This document shows positions 23,712 to 33,794 of a DNA stretch of 64,000 nucleotides, in pieces (within the stretch, counting starts at the first letter, position 1; each line of letters opens with the position of its first letter). The DNA comes from Annulohypoxylon bovei var. microspora (taxonomy: Eukaryota; Ascomycota; Sordariomycetes; Xylariales; Hypoxylaceae), in NCBI GenBank assembly GCA_022836615.1, contig MU405294.1, forward strand, positions 105,009-169,008. Reading direction: 5' to 3'. Under the pieces are notes generated by a model that saw only the letters and a program-made list of their open reading frames with translations, made no database searches and was not told the DNA's origin. The position numbers were made by a program, and so were the translations under genes.

Positions 23712-24924
23712 ATGTCATCGGCCTGGAAACATCTTCATGCGGGCAAGAGGCTCTGCAAATCATTTTCACGTCTTGGGCGAATTCAACAACAATCTTCATT
23801 CGGTCAATCTACACCGTTTGCTATGAACGTTGCTCGCGTTACTGCTTGGGGCAGGCCACCCCAGTATATCACCGGGGGCCCGTCCCTTCCAGACCCGTCA
23901 CCATCGCAGCTTCAGCTCAAAGTCCTAGCCGTCGGCGTTCCCCGCGTTGTGAGAGGTCGTGCACTTGGGAAGCATTCTACTACCAAGGGTTCCGAGTTGC
24001 CTTTTGATCCTAGCGTCGATGGAGTTGGGATCGATGAAGCTACGGGCAACAAGTATTATGTCGCTCCAGGGGCAGCATCCCTCTTCGCTGAGCGCGCTAA
24101 CGTCGAGCGCCACCAAATAATGCAGCTGTCTTCAGAGGCTGATCCTATCACTGTGGCAGCACTAGTCAATCCTGTCAGTAGTAGCTGGAGTGAGTAATAC
24201 TCAGAGTTATCTTTTGTCCTTCCAGCATGTCTCGGACTTTTTTCCCTATTTTGTCACCGGGGATTTTTACTTCCTACATACCTAGGTAGCCATGAGATCA
24301 ACATCTTATGGTTGTCTAAACATTCTTGAAGGAACTAAAACATTGACTCACGATACTGTAGTGGCGCTGAATGTCCGCGCCATTGGCGGTTGCCAAGGAC
24401 GTGCCGTCTTTATCGTTGGCGCCACCACTGAAAGCGGCCGCCACGCGATCCATGTTGCCCGCGAGCTTGGGGCTGCAAAAATTGTGGGCGCCTCGCGTAA
24501 CCAAGAAACTCTTGATCGGGTCGAGGGGCTCGACGAGCGCGTTCTTCTCGTTGACCCCTTAGTTCTACCAAAGACGGTTGGACCACTGGACATCGTGTTG
24601 GACTTCGTCGGTGGTCCTGGTGCTATAGCTCTCATGAAAGCTGCTGAGATCCGTGAGGGTCTGCAGTATATCAGCATCGGTAGCCTCTCAGGATATGAGA
24701 ACCTGGAGGTACCGGCTAGCTTGCTGAATGCTAGACCAATTCGCATCATGGGGTCCGGCATGGGTAGTTTCTCGATGCCCGAGGTTAGGAAGGAAACGCC
24801 GGCATTGATTGGTGCCGTTGGCAAGATGAAGAGGCCTTCGAATATCGTCACTGCGGCGTTGGCCAATATCGAGACTGCTTGGGATTCAACTGGGGAAAAG
24901 GAAAGACTTGTCCTAATCCCTTAG
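23712..24924 (+). CDS. MDR-family quinone oxidoreductase-like enzyme
   Basis: Exons 23712-24189 and 24362-24924 give 346 residues. The core starts at the internal Met at 23823 with 'VTAWGRPPQYITGGPSLPDP', the usual N-terminus of this zinc-independent MDR family. It continues with 'DPSVDGVGIDEATGNKYY', 'NPVSSSW' at the splice site, and the NAD(P) Rossmann motif 'VFIVGATTESGRHAIHVARE' with 'LDIVLDFVGGPGA'. The 37 residues before that Met are rich in Arg, Lys and Ser with no acidic residues, as in mitochondrial presequences, or the true start may be 23823. In the terrequinone pathway a similar oxidoreductase (TdiC) reduces the quinone before prenylation. The 172-nt intron is long for this window and opens with GTGAGT. 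Confidence 0.82.
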
Positions 24925-25578
24925 ACAGCAATGAGCTATATATCGGGTTGATTGTATTGAATTTTACCTCAGTTTATTACACACTCGCTGAGCGCCCTCA
25001 CTTTGTTAGAATCATGTAGAATACTGAAATGGTACAGACGTTTCTACCTAGATAGGTGCCTACTCAGTAACAACCCCTGATCTTTCTCTATCACCACAGA
25101 CCCATACATGATCCCCTTCGCGTAGTTGGGGGTAATTCTTGTAGGGGTCTACAGAATAGCTGCATCTTGTGTTGGTACGAGGGTATAATCCTTGGGTAAG
25201 GATTAAGTAGGAGTAACTAACAATCATCGGCCTTAAAACCATTTTCAGCAAGGTCACGAGTAAAAGTCTTGGCAGAAACACGCATGTCAAGCAGTTCTCG
25301 ACCGTGTCTTCTCTTGTTGTCTGGTAGGCGGCTAGGAGCGAGTTAGATAGAGCTTAGGAAAGTTAAACGATGCAGGTCATATGGTATAAAAGTCTTATAA
25401 ATAAACGATTAGAACATTCCTCTGCAATGAAGTTGCTTACTATTGTCGTTCATCTTCACAACCTAGTTGATAGATAGTTCGGTTGAATACCTATAATTTA
25501 TCTCGTTAGCGATATTAAAATTTCACATACATGGCAACTTAAATTACTACCTCCAGCTTTCCCCCTGAACTTGCAGAC
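24925..25578 (+). promoter_or_regulatory. Intergenic, presumed promoter of the prenyltransferase gene
   Basis: No supported gene. A 76-codon minus-strand frame at 25060-25290 lacks recognisable motifs. The last ~60 bases before the ATG are C/T-rich. Confidence 0.4.
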
Positions 25579-27039
25579 ATGGAGCAAATGTTGGTAACAA
25601 CGTCAGCTGCAGAGTTCTGGTCAAAAGAGGCTCGCTCCTTTCTGGGGCCGCTGCTGAATTTAGCTGGGACGTATGCAGCATCGGACCAAGTTTCCCATCT
25701 CCGGTTCTTTGAAGAGCACATTGCACCGTGTCTTGGGCCTCAACCGGCGGAGCCCCAGGTTGAGTACCACGCGAGTCGGGCCTTGGCCGGAACGCGCTTC
25801 GAAGTCAGTCTCAATTTGACAACCCGGGGTAAGGCTAGAGTGCGCTACAGCTTTGACCTCATGAGAGATGGGATGGGGCCCGACCCATTCGGCGAGGAAA
25901 AGGCGCGCGAAATGTTGCACCATCTGTGTTCGGCTACGGGCGGAGACGCTAGGCTTATGAACCACCTCATGGAGACCCTGTTCCTGTCGCCATCCGAGAC
26001 AGCAGCCTTGCGAGAGAAAGTCAAGCCACAGCTGCACATCCCACCAGCCGCCATCGCATTCGAGCTTGAAGGGCCCCGGCAGTTTATGAAGGTGTATATC
26101 CCAGTGGTACGGAAAACTGCTCTGGGAAAGCCGTCGGTGGAAATCATTATGGATGCACTACGCGGCCTGGAACCTCTGGGATACGACTTGTCGTACAATA
26201 TGGATCTGCTTGACCGGTACGTGCTGCCCTTACCACATCGAACCCTAACCCTAACCCTGACAACCCTAGAATACTCACTAATAGCGTGGGGGCAATGATA
26301 GATACCTAACCGGATGTCAAGGTCAGGTCAAGCCTATGATGGTAGGCATCGACTGTCTAGACCCGACGACGCATCGGGACAGCCGCGTCAAGGTATACGT
26401 CCACACCGAGAGCAAAACTTTCGCCACAGCCCGTGACGTTATCACGCTCGGCGGGCGTCTAAGCGACGAGTTTACGCTTAAGAAGGTGGATCTCCTGCGA
26501 TCCATCTGGCACCTGCTACTGAACGAGCCCAACGGAGGCCTAGACGACAACAACGGGGACGGGATCGACACGTGGTCGAAGAAGGAACGTGCCCCGGGTA
26601 CCGTTTTCTCGGGTCTTTTATTTACCATCGACCTGGCAGCCGGTAGCGGAACGCCTGACATTAAAACATACGTGCCCGTGTTTCAGTATGCCGAGAGCAC
26701 CGAGACGGTGAGCAGGAACACGGATGCAATCCTGAAGACGCTAGGTCACGAGTGGGGACAGACGGGACGGTTCGGCGAAGTAACCGATGCGGTTTTGTGA
26801 GTGTTCCTTTTCTTTCCCTGCTATTTTGTGGATATAGTAATGCCGCGCTCGTCAGAGGAAGCTAACTAGTGAGCAAATACAGAGGAGGACAGAAAGCCTA
26901 CGGACAGAGCTACGTGACCTTCACGTGTACTGAATCCAAAGGCGTGTACCTCACGTCGTACTTTAGTAGGCCTATCTTAAATAGGGAGCAGGTACCTCAG
27001 GGCCAAGCCGGTAAGGATGCTTACAATGTTATGAAGTAG
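25579..27039 (+). CDS. ABBA/DMATS-type aromatic prenyltransferase
   Basis: Exons 25579-26216, 26302-26796 and 26883-27039 give 429 residues, the usual DMATS length. The barrel strands show alternating basic/tyrosine motifs: 'RFEVSLNL', 'FMKVYIPVVRK', 'SRVKVYVHTES', 'DIKTYVPVFQY' and 'GQSYVTFTCTESKGVYLTSY'. These Lys, Arg and Tyr residues shield the prenyl diphosphate in the family. It lacks an Asp-rich DDxxD motif, as expected. It would attach dimethylallyl groups to an aromatic, probably indole, acceptor. Next to the A-T-TE synthetase it corresponds to TdiB. The first intron holds telomere-like repeats. The second intron donor (GTGAGT) overlaps an apparent stop codon that ends the unspliced frame. 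Confidence 0.9.
26239..26269. repeat. Interstitial telomere-like repeat inside an intron
   Basis: Three AACCCT units in a row plus a fourth after 'gac' lie within the first intron of the prenyltransferase gene. TTAGGG/CCCTAA is the standard telomere repeat of filamentous ascomycetes. Confidence 0.8.
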
Positions 27040-27401
27040 CTGTCTTGCGGGTTTAGTTGTGTGCAGGGACGCGTTGAGGTTTGAGTTTGTTCGGTATTGT
27101 AAAGAAAAGGATAGGAGTGAGGTGTACCTGGGTATCTATTTATAAACAGAGCATAGTATTAAAGAGGTTTAGCCATATAAGCAGATTACTAAGTAATGCT
27201 TGATATCTGCATATTTTTATCTAATCGATAGGCACGATAAGGATCGACATCATCTAGGTACGATCGAGAGATATTCTGCTTGTAACAACTTCTTACCATA
27301 TTCTACGCCAAATGCGACATAAGCTTATCCCAACTCATTCTATTCCCTTATTTTATCAATCGAGCAGCTTAGGTTCCTGATAGGCTATTTATGGGGTTGC
27401 C
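27040..27401. promoter_or_regulatory. Intergenic between prenyltransferase and LST8
   Basis: Short AT-rich spacer holding the prenyltransferase 3' end and the LST8 promoter; no gene seen. Confidence 0.45.
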
Positions 27402-28722
27402 ATGTCCGTAATTCTTTGTACCGGTAGGCTCAATTCCGACCCAACGTCCAATCCAATGCTTTGCAGCTCACTTCTTTTATATAGCTGGGTACGATCACAC
27501 CATTAGGTATGCGACGGATATGAAACCACAAACCAATTCCTTACCCGCAATTGGGTTGTCAACTAACAAGACACGTTGGAAAACATAAAGGTTCTGGGAA
27601 GCTCTTTCGGGAATCTGTTCGCGCACCATCCAGCACCCAGACTCGCAGGTGAACCGACTGTGCATTTCACCAGACAAGCGATTCCTAGCGGCAGCCGGCC
27701 ACCATACTGTTAAGCTCTACGATATCAAGTCTACAAACCCGAATCCATTGCTTACCTTTGAGGGCCACACCGGCAACGTCACAGGTGTAGCCTTTCACTG
27801 CGAGGGGAAATGGATGGTCACGAGTTCTGAGGACGGGACCGTCAAGATATGGGAGACGCGTTCTGGTACCATTCAGCGAAGCTATAGCCATGGTTCTGCG
27901 GTCAATGATGTCGTGATCCATCCCAACCAGGGCGAGATTATAAGCTGCGATCGTAGCGGCAGCGTGAGGGTCTGGGATCTTGCTGAGAATAATTGTTCTC
28001 ACCAACTCATTCCCGAGGAGGATGTTTCCGTCTCGAGTGTCACCGTCGCAAGTGATGGATCCTTGCTCTGCGCCGCCAACAATGCGGTAATTATACCATA
28101 TTTTCTATATTCGCAATTCAATTCTTCTGGTACTGACAATGATATTAATTCTGGTTTCTTACAGGGCAATGTCTTCGTCTGGCGATTAATCCAAGATTAT
28201 GACCACACGAACCTCCTGCCAGTAACACACTTCTCGGCGCACAAGGAGTACATCACGCGCATCCTCCTATCCCCAGACGTCAAGAAGCTCGCTACCTGCT
28301 CCGCCGACCACACCGCCAAGATCTGGGAAGTAACCGCCTCGCCTCCTTCGTCCGACGAGTCCTCTTCGTCATCCCTAGCCAATATTCCTAGCCCCAGCAT
28401 CGCCTCCGCCCCTCTCAACGGCATCAACGGGCAGCTCAACGGTGTTGACGGGAGCAGTGTTATAGTTGGTGCCATAGGGGGGATGGGAGGAGCAGGAGCA
28501 GGCGAAGCGAAACCGTACCCCCTCGAAGCTACGCTGACGGGCCACCAGCGCTGGGTCTGGGACTGTGCGTTCAGCGCCGACTCGGCGTACCTGGTGACGG
28601 CGTGTTCGGACCACTACGCACGTCTGTGGGAGCTGCACAGCCAGCAGGTTATTCGCCAGTACAACGGCCATCACCGCGGCGCGGTTTGCGTCGCTCTTAA
28701 CGATTACTCCGAGGCGCGGTGA
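27402..28722 (+). CDS. lst8: Lst8, WD40 subunit of TOR complexes
   Basis: Four exons: 27402-27423, 27485-27506, 27591-28086 and 28165-28722, giving 365 residues. The two 22-nt exons rebuild the conserved start 'MSVILCTAGYDHTIRFWEAL'. The rest follows Lst8 closely: 'QHPDSQVNRLCISPDKRFLA', 'HHTVKLYDIKS', 'FEGHTGNVTGVAF', 'SSEDGTVKIWETR' and 'CSDHYARLWEL'. Seven WD40 blades form the propeller that binds the TOR kinase domain, controlling growth in response to nutrients. The protein is longer than the ~305-325 usual because of a ~50-residue Ser/Asn/Gly-rich insert between the sixth and seventh blades (about 28340-28520). The 78-nt intron at 28087-28164 is in frame and stop-free. Confidence 0.95.
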
Positions 28723-29341
28723 TTAGGCTGTTGTTAAGTTGCTGCTCCCGGGGACGTGCCGGTCTGAAGCGAAGAATGTGGATGCGGGAAGAGAATTGGC
28801 CTGGCCTGAGAGCTACCCGAGCAGCATGCTATGGGATATGAATTTTCTATATAAGGATTAGGGTCGGGGAGTTAGAGGAGTATTAGCCTCGTGCTTTAAT
28901 GGAGGTTTGCTACCGTCTACTGGTTTTGTCTGCTCTTACTCTTTCACTGAACCGACGGGTTTATCAAAAAGGTCAAGTCTACCTAGGTATCTTGGTAGGT
29001 AGGTAGGCAGCTAGGTCTAACTACCATCAGTTTTCGCCAAAAACCTTAGAAGACTGTGACCACGTCTCTTAATTACCTACCATGGGGTCATTCATAGCCA
29101 GTCCATGGCTTCTGCCCCTCGTATTAGTCCGCTATTTCTATAACATGCTAAGACCGCACTCCTTTCTACAGAATGTGATTCTCATGTCTACCATAATTAT
29201 CCCTACTGCTATATAGATCAGGCAACGAAAGCAACTTATGCCCGGCACCTATACAAATCCTAGCTCCTAGAATCCGGACCCCGTACTCCGTGCGCCTTGC
29301 GATGATGCCCCTTACTCTTTAATTAACAACCTTCCCTTCGC
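28723..29341. other. Intergenic between convergent LST8 and Scy1/Cex1 genes
   Basis: 3' flanks of two converging genes. It contains a TACCTAGGTA..TAGGTAGGTAGG motif near 28981-29010; no gene seen. Confidence 0.45.
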
Positions 29342-31699
29342 TCACCACCCGTCTCCCCACCCGTCGTCGTCGTCCGTTTCTTTCGGCTTCGTGTCGATCT
29401 TCTTCGGCATGATCGTCTTCGACACCGTCCTCGTGCTCAACGCCTTCTTCGCCGCAGTCGCAGCCCCCGCCCCCCTCCCGTTCGCCTTCGCCAGGCCCTT
29501 GGGTAGGGGCTTACTGCTACCGGGGCCGCTCTTCTTCTGCGTCTGCGCGGCTAGCCACCCGGCGAAGTCGGGCTCGGAGCCGTCGTCGAAGGGCTGGGAC
29601 GTCGGCTCCTTCTTGGCGGAGTGCTTGGCGGTCGCGGGCTCGCTGGGCGCGTCGAAGAACGCGTTTCCGTCGTCGTCCATGTCGCCCATGTCACCCATGT
29701 CGCCCCATGCGTCGCCCTCGTCCGCCGCCGGCTCCGGACTCTTGAAGTAGGCCTCGGCCACGGAGCCGGTCGAGTTCCGGGACAGGGGCGGGGCGGGGGA
29801 CTTGACGGCTTGCCGGTGAAGGGTGGAGGCCGAGGATGTGGATGGAACGCGGTGGTTGGAGTTGGCGCTGGAAGGTCGGGAGATAGCTAACGCGCTAGGG
29901 GGTACCTGGACATTTTGTATTTCGCCCGAGGCGGCGGATAGCTTGTTGGTAAAGGACGAAATTGCCCATCCAGCCCACGAAGATGCCTCGCTAGGCTGTG
30001 GGGTGCTCATGCGAGGCCCGGTGCCGGCGATTGTCTGGGGCGGCGGTTGGACCGTGTCGGGCATCGCTGCGGCGGCTTTGCGGATCCGCTGGAGGTAGAT
30101 GTCCATCGTCTTATTAGCCTGGTCGCGGACAAGTTTCTCCTTGTCGATTAGAGACGGGCAGATAACTGGCAGAAGCCGTGCCGCGCAGTCCTCTTCGGTG
30201 AAATATTCGCCGGTCGCTGCTAAGGCCATAAGCGCGGCGTTTCGCGCGTGGACAAATGGATCCCTGAGTGACCGAGTAAACGCGGCTATTAACACTTTGG
30301 TTCTTGACGACGTCCCGAGATTCTTGGCGATTTTGCCTAAGCAGATGGTAGTGTTTGTCCTGATACCGGGTTGTTCGTCGTTTGCGGTCTTGGCTAGATA
30401 TTTTAGTAATTCGCCGTTGATCGTCCGGTCCGATAGTTTGTTAATGATTACGAGAACAGACTTCAGCGTCTGCTCTCGCACAACGGGCGCGGCATCCGTG
30501 AAGCCGGAGACCATGTTGGGAAATATCTTATCGCTGACCACCTTTTGGGGAAGTCTATCGATCATAACCGGTAGGTTATCCAAGAGACATACTCGTATAG
30601 CCCTATCCGGGTTTCCAAATAGTCTAATAACAACTGGCTGAACTCGGGCCTCGAAATCTTCGTTCGACAGCTTCGTAGATATCTTCATAACGACACCGAA
30701 CGCCTTCGGCCCACCGCCACCGAATTCGACCGACTTCAATAATTCAGGTAATACTTTCATCTTAAAGAAATCCTCGGGGAAATCGTCTGTTAGCTGATCG
30801 AGATCATCCAAAAACTCCTCCTTCTCGCTCTCGGACTTGACCCCCAGGTTATCGATTCCCTCAGTCAGTTTAATTAGGGAGGAGTCGAAGAAACCACCGG
30901 ACCGGCGACCCTGCTCCAGAAAAGCTCCCACGGTGATCCTGGCCTTCGGATTCGCATTCACTAGCCTTTTGTAACCTGAATGCATGCTTGGCGGGATCCC
31001 CTTTGTCTGCCCAGCCTGGTCCCCACCCATAAAATCGCCGTTGAAAACCTCGAATATGGTGGTGCCGAAATTGTAAGCATCAACCGCCGAGTGCGGGCTT
31101 TTCTTGATAGCATCCCAACCTGACCGCGCGAGCTCCGGCGGCGTATACCTTGCCGAGTCTGGCACCAAGCTTCCGTACCTATATATTATAGCCTCGTCAT
31201 CTTTCACATTACTTAGCACCTCGAAGCCGCCCAACTTCCACTCCCCGCTCTCGGACGTGTATATCGACGCGGCGCGTAAGCTTCCGTGAATAGATGAACC
31301 CTCGTCGTTTATAAACTTAACGGTGCTCGCAATGCTATACAATCCCCATTTAATCGTCTCGGGACTTAAGCTCTTCCTCTTAATGTGCCACCTTAGTGGT
31401 ACTACTCTCTCAGTCGCGATATATATGTAGGTATCGGTTTCGACGGTATCCAGCACCCTGATGACGCCCGGATGTCTCATCGTGCGCAACTTCTTCAGCG
31501 CATTCTTAGCTAGAGGGAGTCGCGCCTTATTCGCGGTTATGTCGAAGGAGAATATGCTACAATTCGACCCGTCGGCTCGTCGGGTGCCGTTGTAAAGCGT
31601 CCATATAGATGCGTCGACGTCGACCTTGTCGCCGAAGGTATAGGGGAAAGGAGGCCCCTGGGCGATGGCAGAGGCCACCGCCGATTTAAGAAAATCCAT
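29342..31699 (-). CDS. Scy1/Cex1-type pseudokinase with HEAT repeats
   Basis: A single exon of 785 residues. Residues ~25-280 are a protein-kinase fold with lost catalytic motifs: the loop reads 'IHGSLRAASIY' instead of HRD..N, and DFG is replaced by 'LGGFEVL'. Residues ~300-560 are HEAT-like helices ('LPVMIDRLPQKVVSDKIFPN', 'GIRTNTTICLGKIAKNLG', 'RDPFVHARNAALMALAATGE'). The tail (~570-785) is low-complexity, with a 'WGDMGDMGDMDDDG' acidic run and a C-terminal 'DDDDGWGDGW'. This order is that of SCYL1/Scy1/Cex1 proteins, which act in tRNA export and COPI/Golgi trafficking. The start at 31699 ('MDFLKSAVASAIAQGPPFPY') matches the family N-terminus. Confidence 0.93.
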   Translation of the reverse strand: MDFLKSAVASAIAQGPPFPYTFGDKVDVDASIWTLYNGTRRADGSNCSIFSFDITANKARLPLAKNALKKLRTMRHPGVIRVLDTVETDTYIYIATERVVPLRWHIKRKSLSPETIKWGLYSIASTVKFINDEGSSIHGSLRAASIYTSESGEWKLGGFEVLSNVKDDEAIIYRYGSLVPDSARYTPPELARSGWDAIKKSPHSAVDAYNFGTTIFEVFNGDFMGGDQAGQTKGIPPSMHSGYKRLVNANPKARITVGAFLEQGRRSGGFFDSSLIKLTEGIDNLGVKSESEKEEFLDDLDQLTDDFPEDFFKMKVLPELLKSVEFGGGGPKAFGVVMKISTKLSNEDFEARVQPVVIRLFGNPDRAIRVCLLDNLPVMIDRLPQKVVSDKIFPNMVSGFTDAAPVVREQTLKSVLVIINKLSDRTINGELLKYLAKTANDEQPGIRTNTTICLGKIAKNLGTSSRTKVLIAAFTRSLRDPFVHARNAALMALAATGEYFTEEDCAARLLPVICPSLIDKEKLVRDQANKTMDIYLQRIRKAAAAMPDTVQPPPQTIAGTGPRMSTPQPSEASSWAGWAISSFTNKLSAASGEIQNVQVPPSALAISRPSSANSNHRVPSTSSASTLHRQAVKSPAPPLSRNSTGSVAEAYFKSPEPAADEGDAWGDMGDMGDMDDDGNAFFDAPSEPATAKHSAKKEPTSQPFDDGSEPDFAGWLAAQTQKKSGPGSSKPLPKGLAKANGRGAGAATAAKKALSTRTVSKTIMPKKIDTKPKETDDDDGWGDGW

Positions 31700-32229
31700 G
31701 CCTTGTAGTATTATTCTATCTCATGCGATCGAGAGGTAGGGTTGATACACAAGTAATTAAGATAAGTTTAGTACGGAAGTATGTGAAAGGGGTGATTATA
31801 GGTTTATTGAAGCTTTAACTTGAAGTATGGAGCTTGGGTTTGTAGATATTTTGGCGAAGTGTCCCCTATTGATCCGCTCTATGGCGTAGGATGTGGGCTA
31901 GTGGGGCCACTTTAGACAGGTCAAGGAGGTCGCGCCCCGCAGTAATCCACACCGAGTCTGCGCGGGTAGTTGCGCCGCGTCATTTTGACAGGACGTCGAT
32001 TAACTGGCTAAGTGAATGTCTAGGTACCTAAGGATATAAGGGTACTCCACTACATATCATCGTAAGGTTCAATTGTCAATTGTCAATTGTTTATTGTTTA
32101 ACATCCACTCTTCAACTTTGTCCGGACCGACAAAATAATGATTATATTACTTCTTACTTCTTATGTGTATAGGCTTAGACCACTATTTGCGTACCTATTT
32201 AGACATATTTCCTCTTATTATCAATTCTA
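31700..32229. other. Intergenic
   Basis: 5' flank of the Scy1/Cex1 gene and 3' flank of the BBE-like gene. A threefold CAATTGT-type tandem repeat lies near 32069-32090. No gene seen. Confidence 0.45.
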
Positions 32230-33794
32230 TCACGCAGACGGTATTTTGAATCCACCTGTCCTGTCCTTCCAGAATCCGTCAGGGTCGACGTTAGCTTGGA
32301 CTGTCCGAGCCAATTGAAGCTTCTCAGGCCTCAGCCGGCCGAAGTAGTCCTGAGGATAGAAGCCATCATTCATAAAAAGTGGCAAGAAAACGTCTGACGG
32401 GAGCGCGCCGCTCTGTTGGTTTTCCTTGACGATATCTCCGATGCCGTCATATGTAGCCCGCATAGTCGAATCGATCTTGTCATAGTCCGACTTGAATAGG
32501 AAGCTATAATCCAACTCGACGATTATTCGGTTAATATCGTCATCCAGGTCTAACATGTCTCCGCCTTTGGACTTCGCTGACGTTGATATTTGCTTTGGTA
32601 GAGGCTGGAAGGCGATGCTAGCGATGAGCCCTGGGACGAACTTCACTGTGTCACTAACGTTTACCCAGTGATCGAAGATAGCACCCATTATCTCCGGTCC
32701 TTCCTCCACGCTAGGTAGAGGAATAGTTTCGGTTCCAATGGTGTATACGCTTCCTTTCACAACCGCCCAGTTATTGCTGCTGAGCATGTCGGAATACCTC
32801 TGCGTCTTGCAGGAGTTGATAGTGGGTCCGATAGCAAGGAACTCGTCGAATACGCCTGGTGGTGGCTCGGGACCGTTGTAGTATAAGAACATGACCCAGA
32901 TGTCGAGAAGGGTGGCCAATGTCCGCTCCGCTGTTACGATGATACCTGCCTTGTTATCGGGGTAGTTCTCGGTGAAGTTGCGGACCGCGCTTAGGATAGC
33001 AGCGGAGGTTTTGGCCGTCGCAGTGAATTCGAGATTGCCACCCCATACGTCTCCTTGGGGATACGCTTTAAGCAGATACGATGTTACGATGCCGAAATTG
33101 TTACCACCTCCTTTGAGGACCATCCAGAGGTCAGGGTAGCTGGTCTCAGTGACCGTGACGATCGACGAGTTCGCTAGCACTACCGTGTACTCGAGGACTG
33201 AATTAGCAGCCCAGCCGTACTCGGTGCTCATGAAACTCAACCCGCCTACAACCTATTGTTAGAATTTGATCATGATGGAATTCTCGATACACTCTCACCT
33301 CCTAGCAGATAACCACCGACGCCTACATTTCCAATTCGTCCGCCGACAGCAGTATAGTTGGTAGCATCAAGTTTTTCTCCTACCTCATCCCACCGATTAC
33401 CGGGGCCAACCCTTACCGTCTCGGAATCGGGGTCAAAGATGATTTCGTTGAGATTCTTGGTTGAGATCAGCGGGCCTCCGGCGACACTAGCAAAGTAGTT
33501 ATTCGGATTGTGACCGCCTGACTTTACTGCGAAGGTCTCGTTGTTATTGCGGAGGATGGATAAGATCGCAGCGACTTCTTCGGATGTTTCCGGCTCGAGA
33601 ATGCATGTCGGCTTGAGATCACCGGAATACGTGGACCAGTATTGGGTTTGCTCGTTATTGTAGTTCAGGGTTAACGGCTTTAACACGGTGATGTTGGTGC
33701 GGCCCTCGACGGTTGCGCATGTGTCCTGGGCCGTAGCGGATGCTGCGAGGGTAGCAGCCCACAATATGGCTTTATTTAAGGTTGATCGTGCCAT
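32230..33794 (-). CDS. Secreted FAD-linked oxidase, berberine-bridge-enzyme-like
   Basis: Exon 1 is 33299-33794 and exon 2 is 32230-33245, joined by a 53-nt intron, giving 503 residues. The first ~22 residues are a signal peptide (hydrophobic Ala/Leu core, cleavage likely after 'ATA'). The FAD-binding PCMH domain (~45-220) includes 'VKSGGHNPN', whose His is the covalent FAD attachment in this family, and 'VGVGGYLLGGG', restored across the splice site. The position of the second, cysteinyl FAD link is not Cys ('GGRIGNVGVGG'), so only mono-covalent FAD is expected. 'MVLKGGGNNFGIVT' and the C-terminal 'VDPDGFW' region are also typical. The substrate is unknown; such enzymes oxidise alkaloids, carbohydrates or polyketides. 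Several Asn-X-Ser/Thr sequons fit secretion. Confidence 0.9.

Noticed and set aside
25060..25290. 76-codon minus-strand frame upstream of the prenyltransferase
   Set aside because: Looked briefly like a retroelement or cytoplasmic fragment but has no conserved motif.
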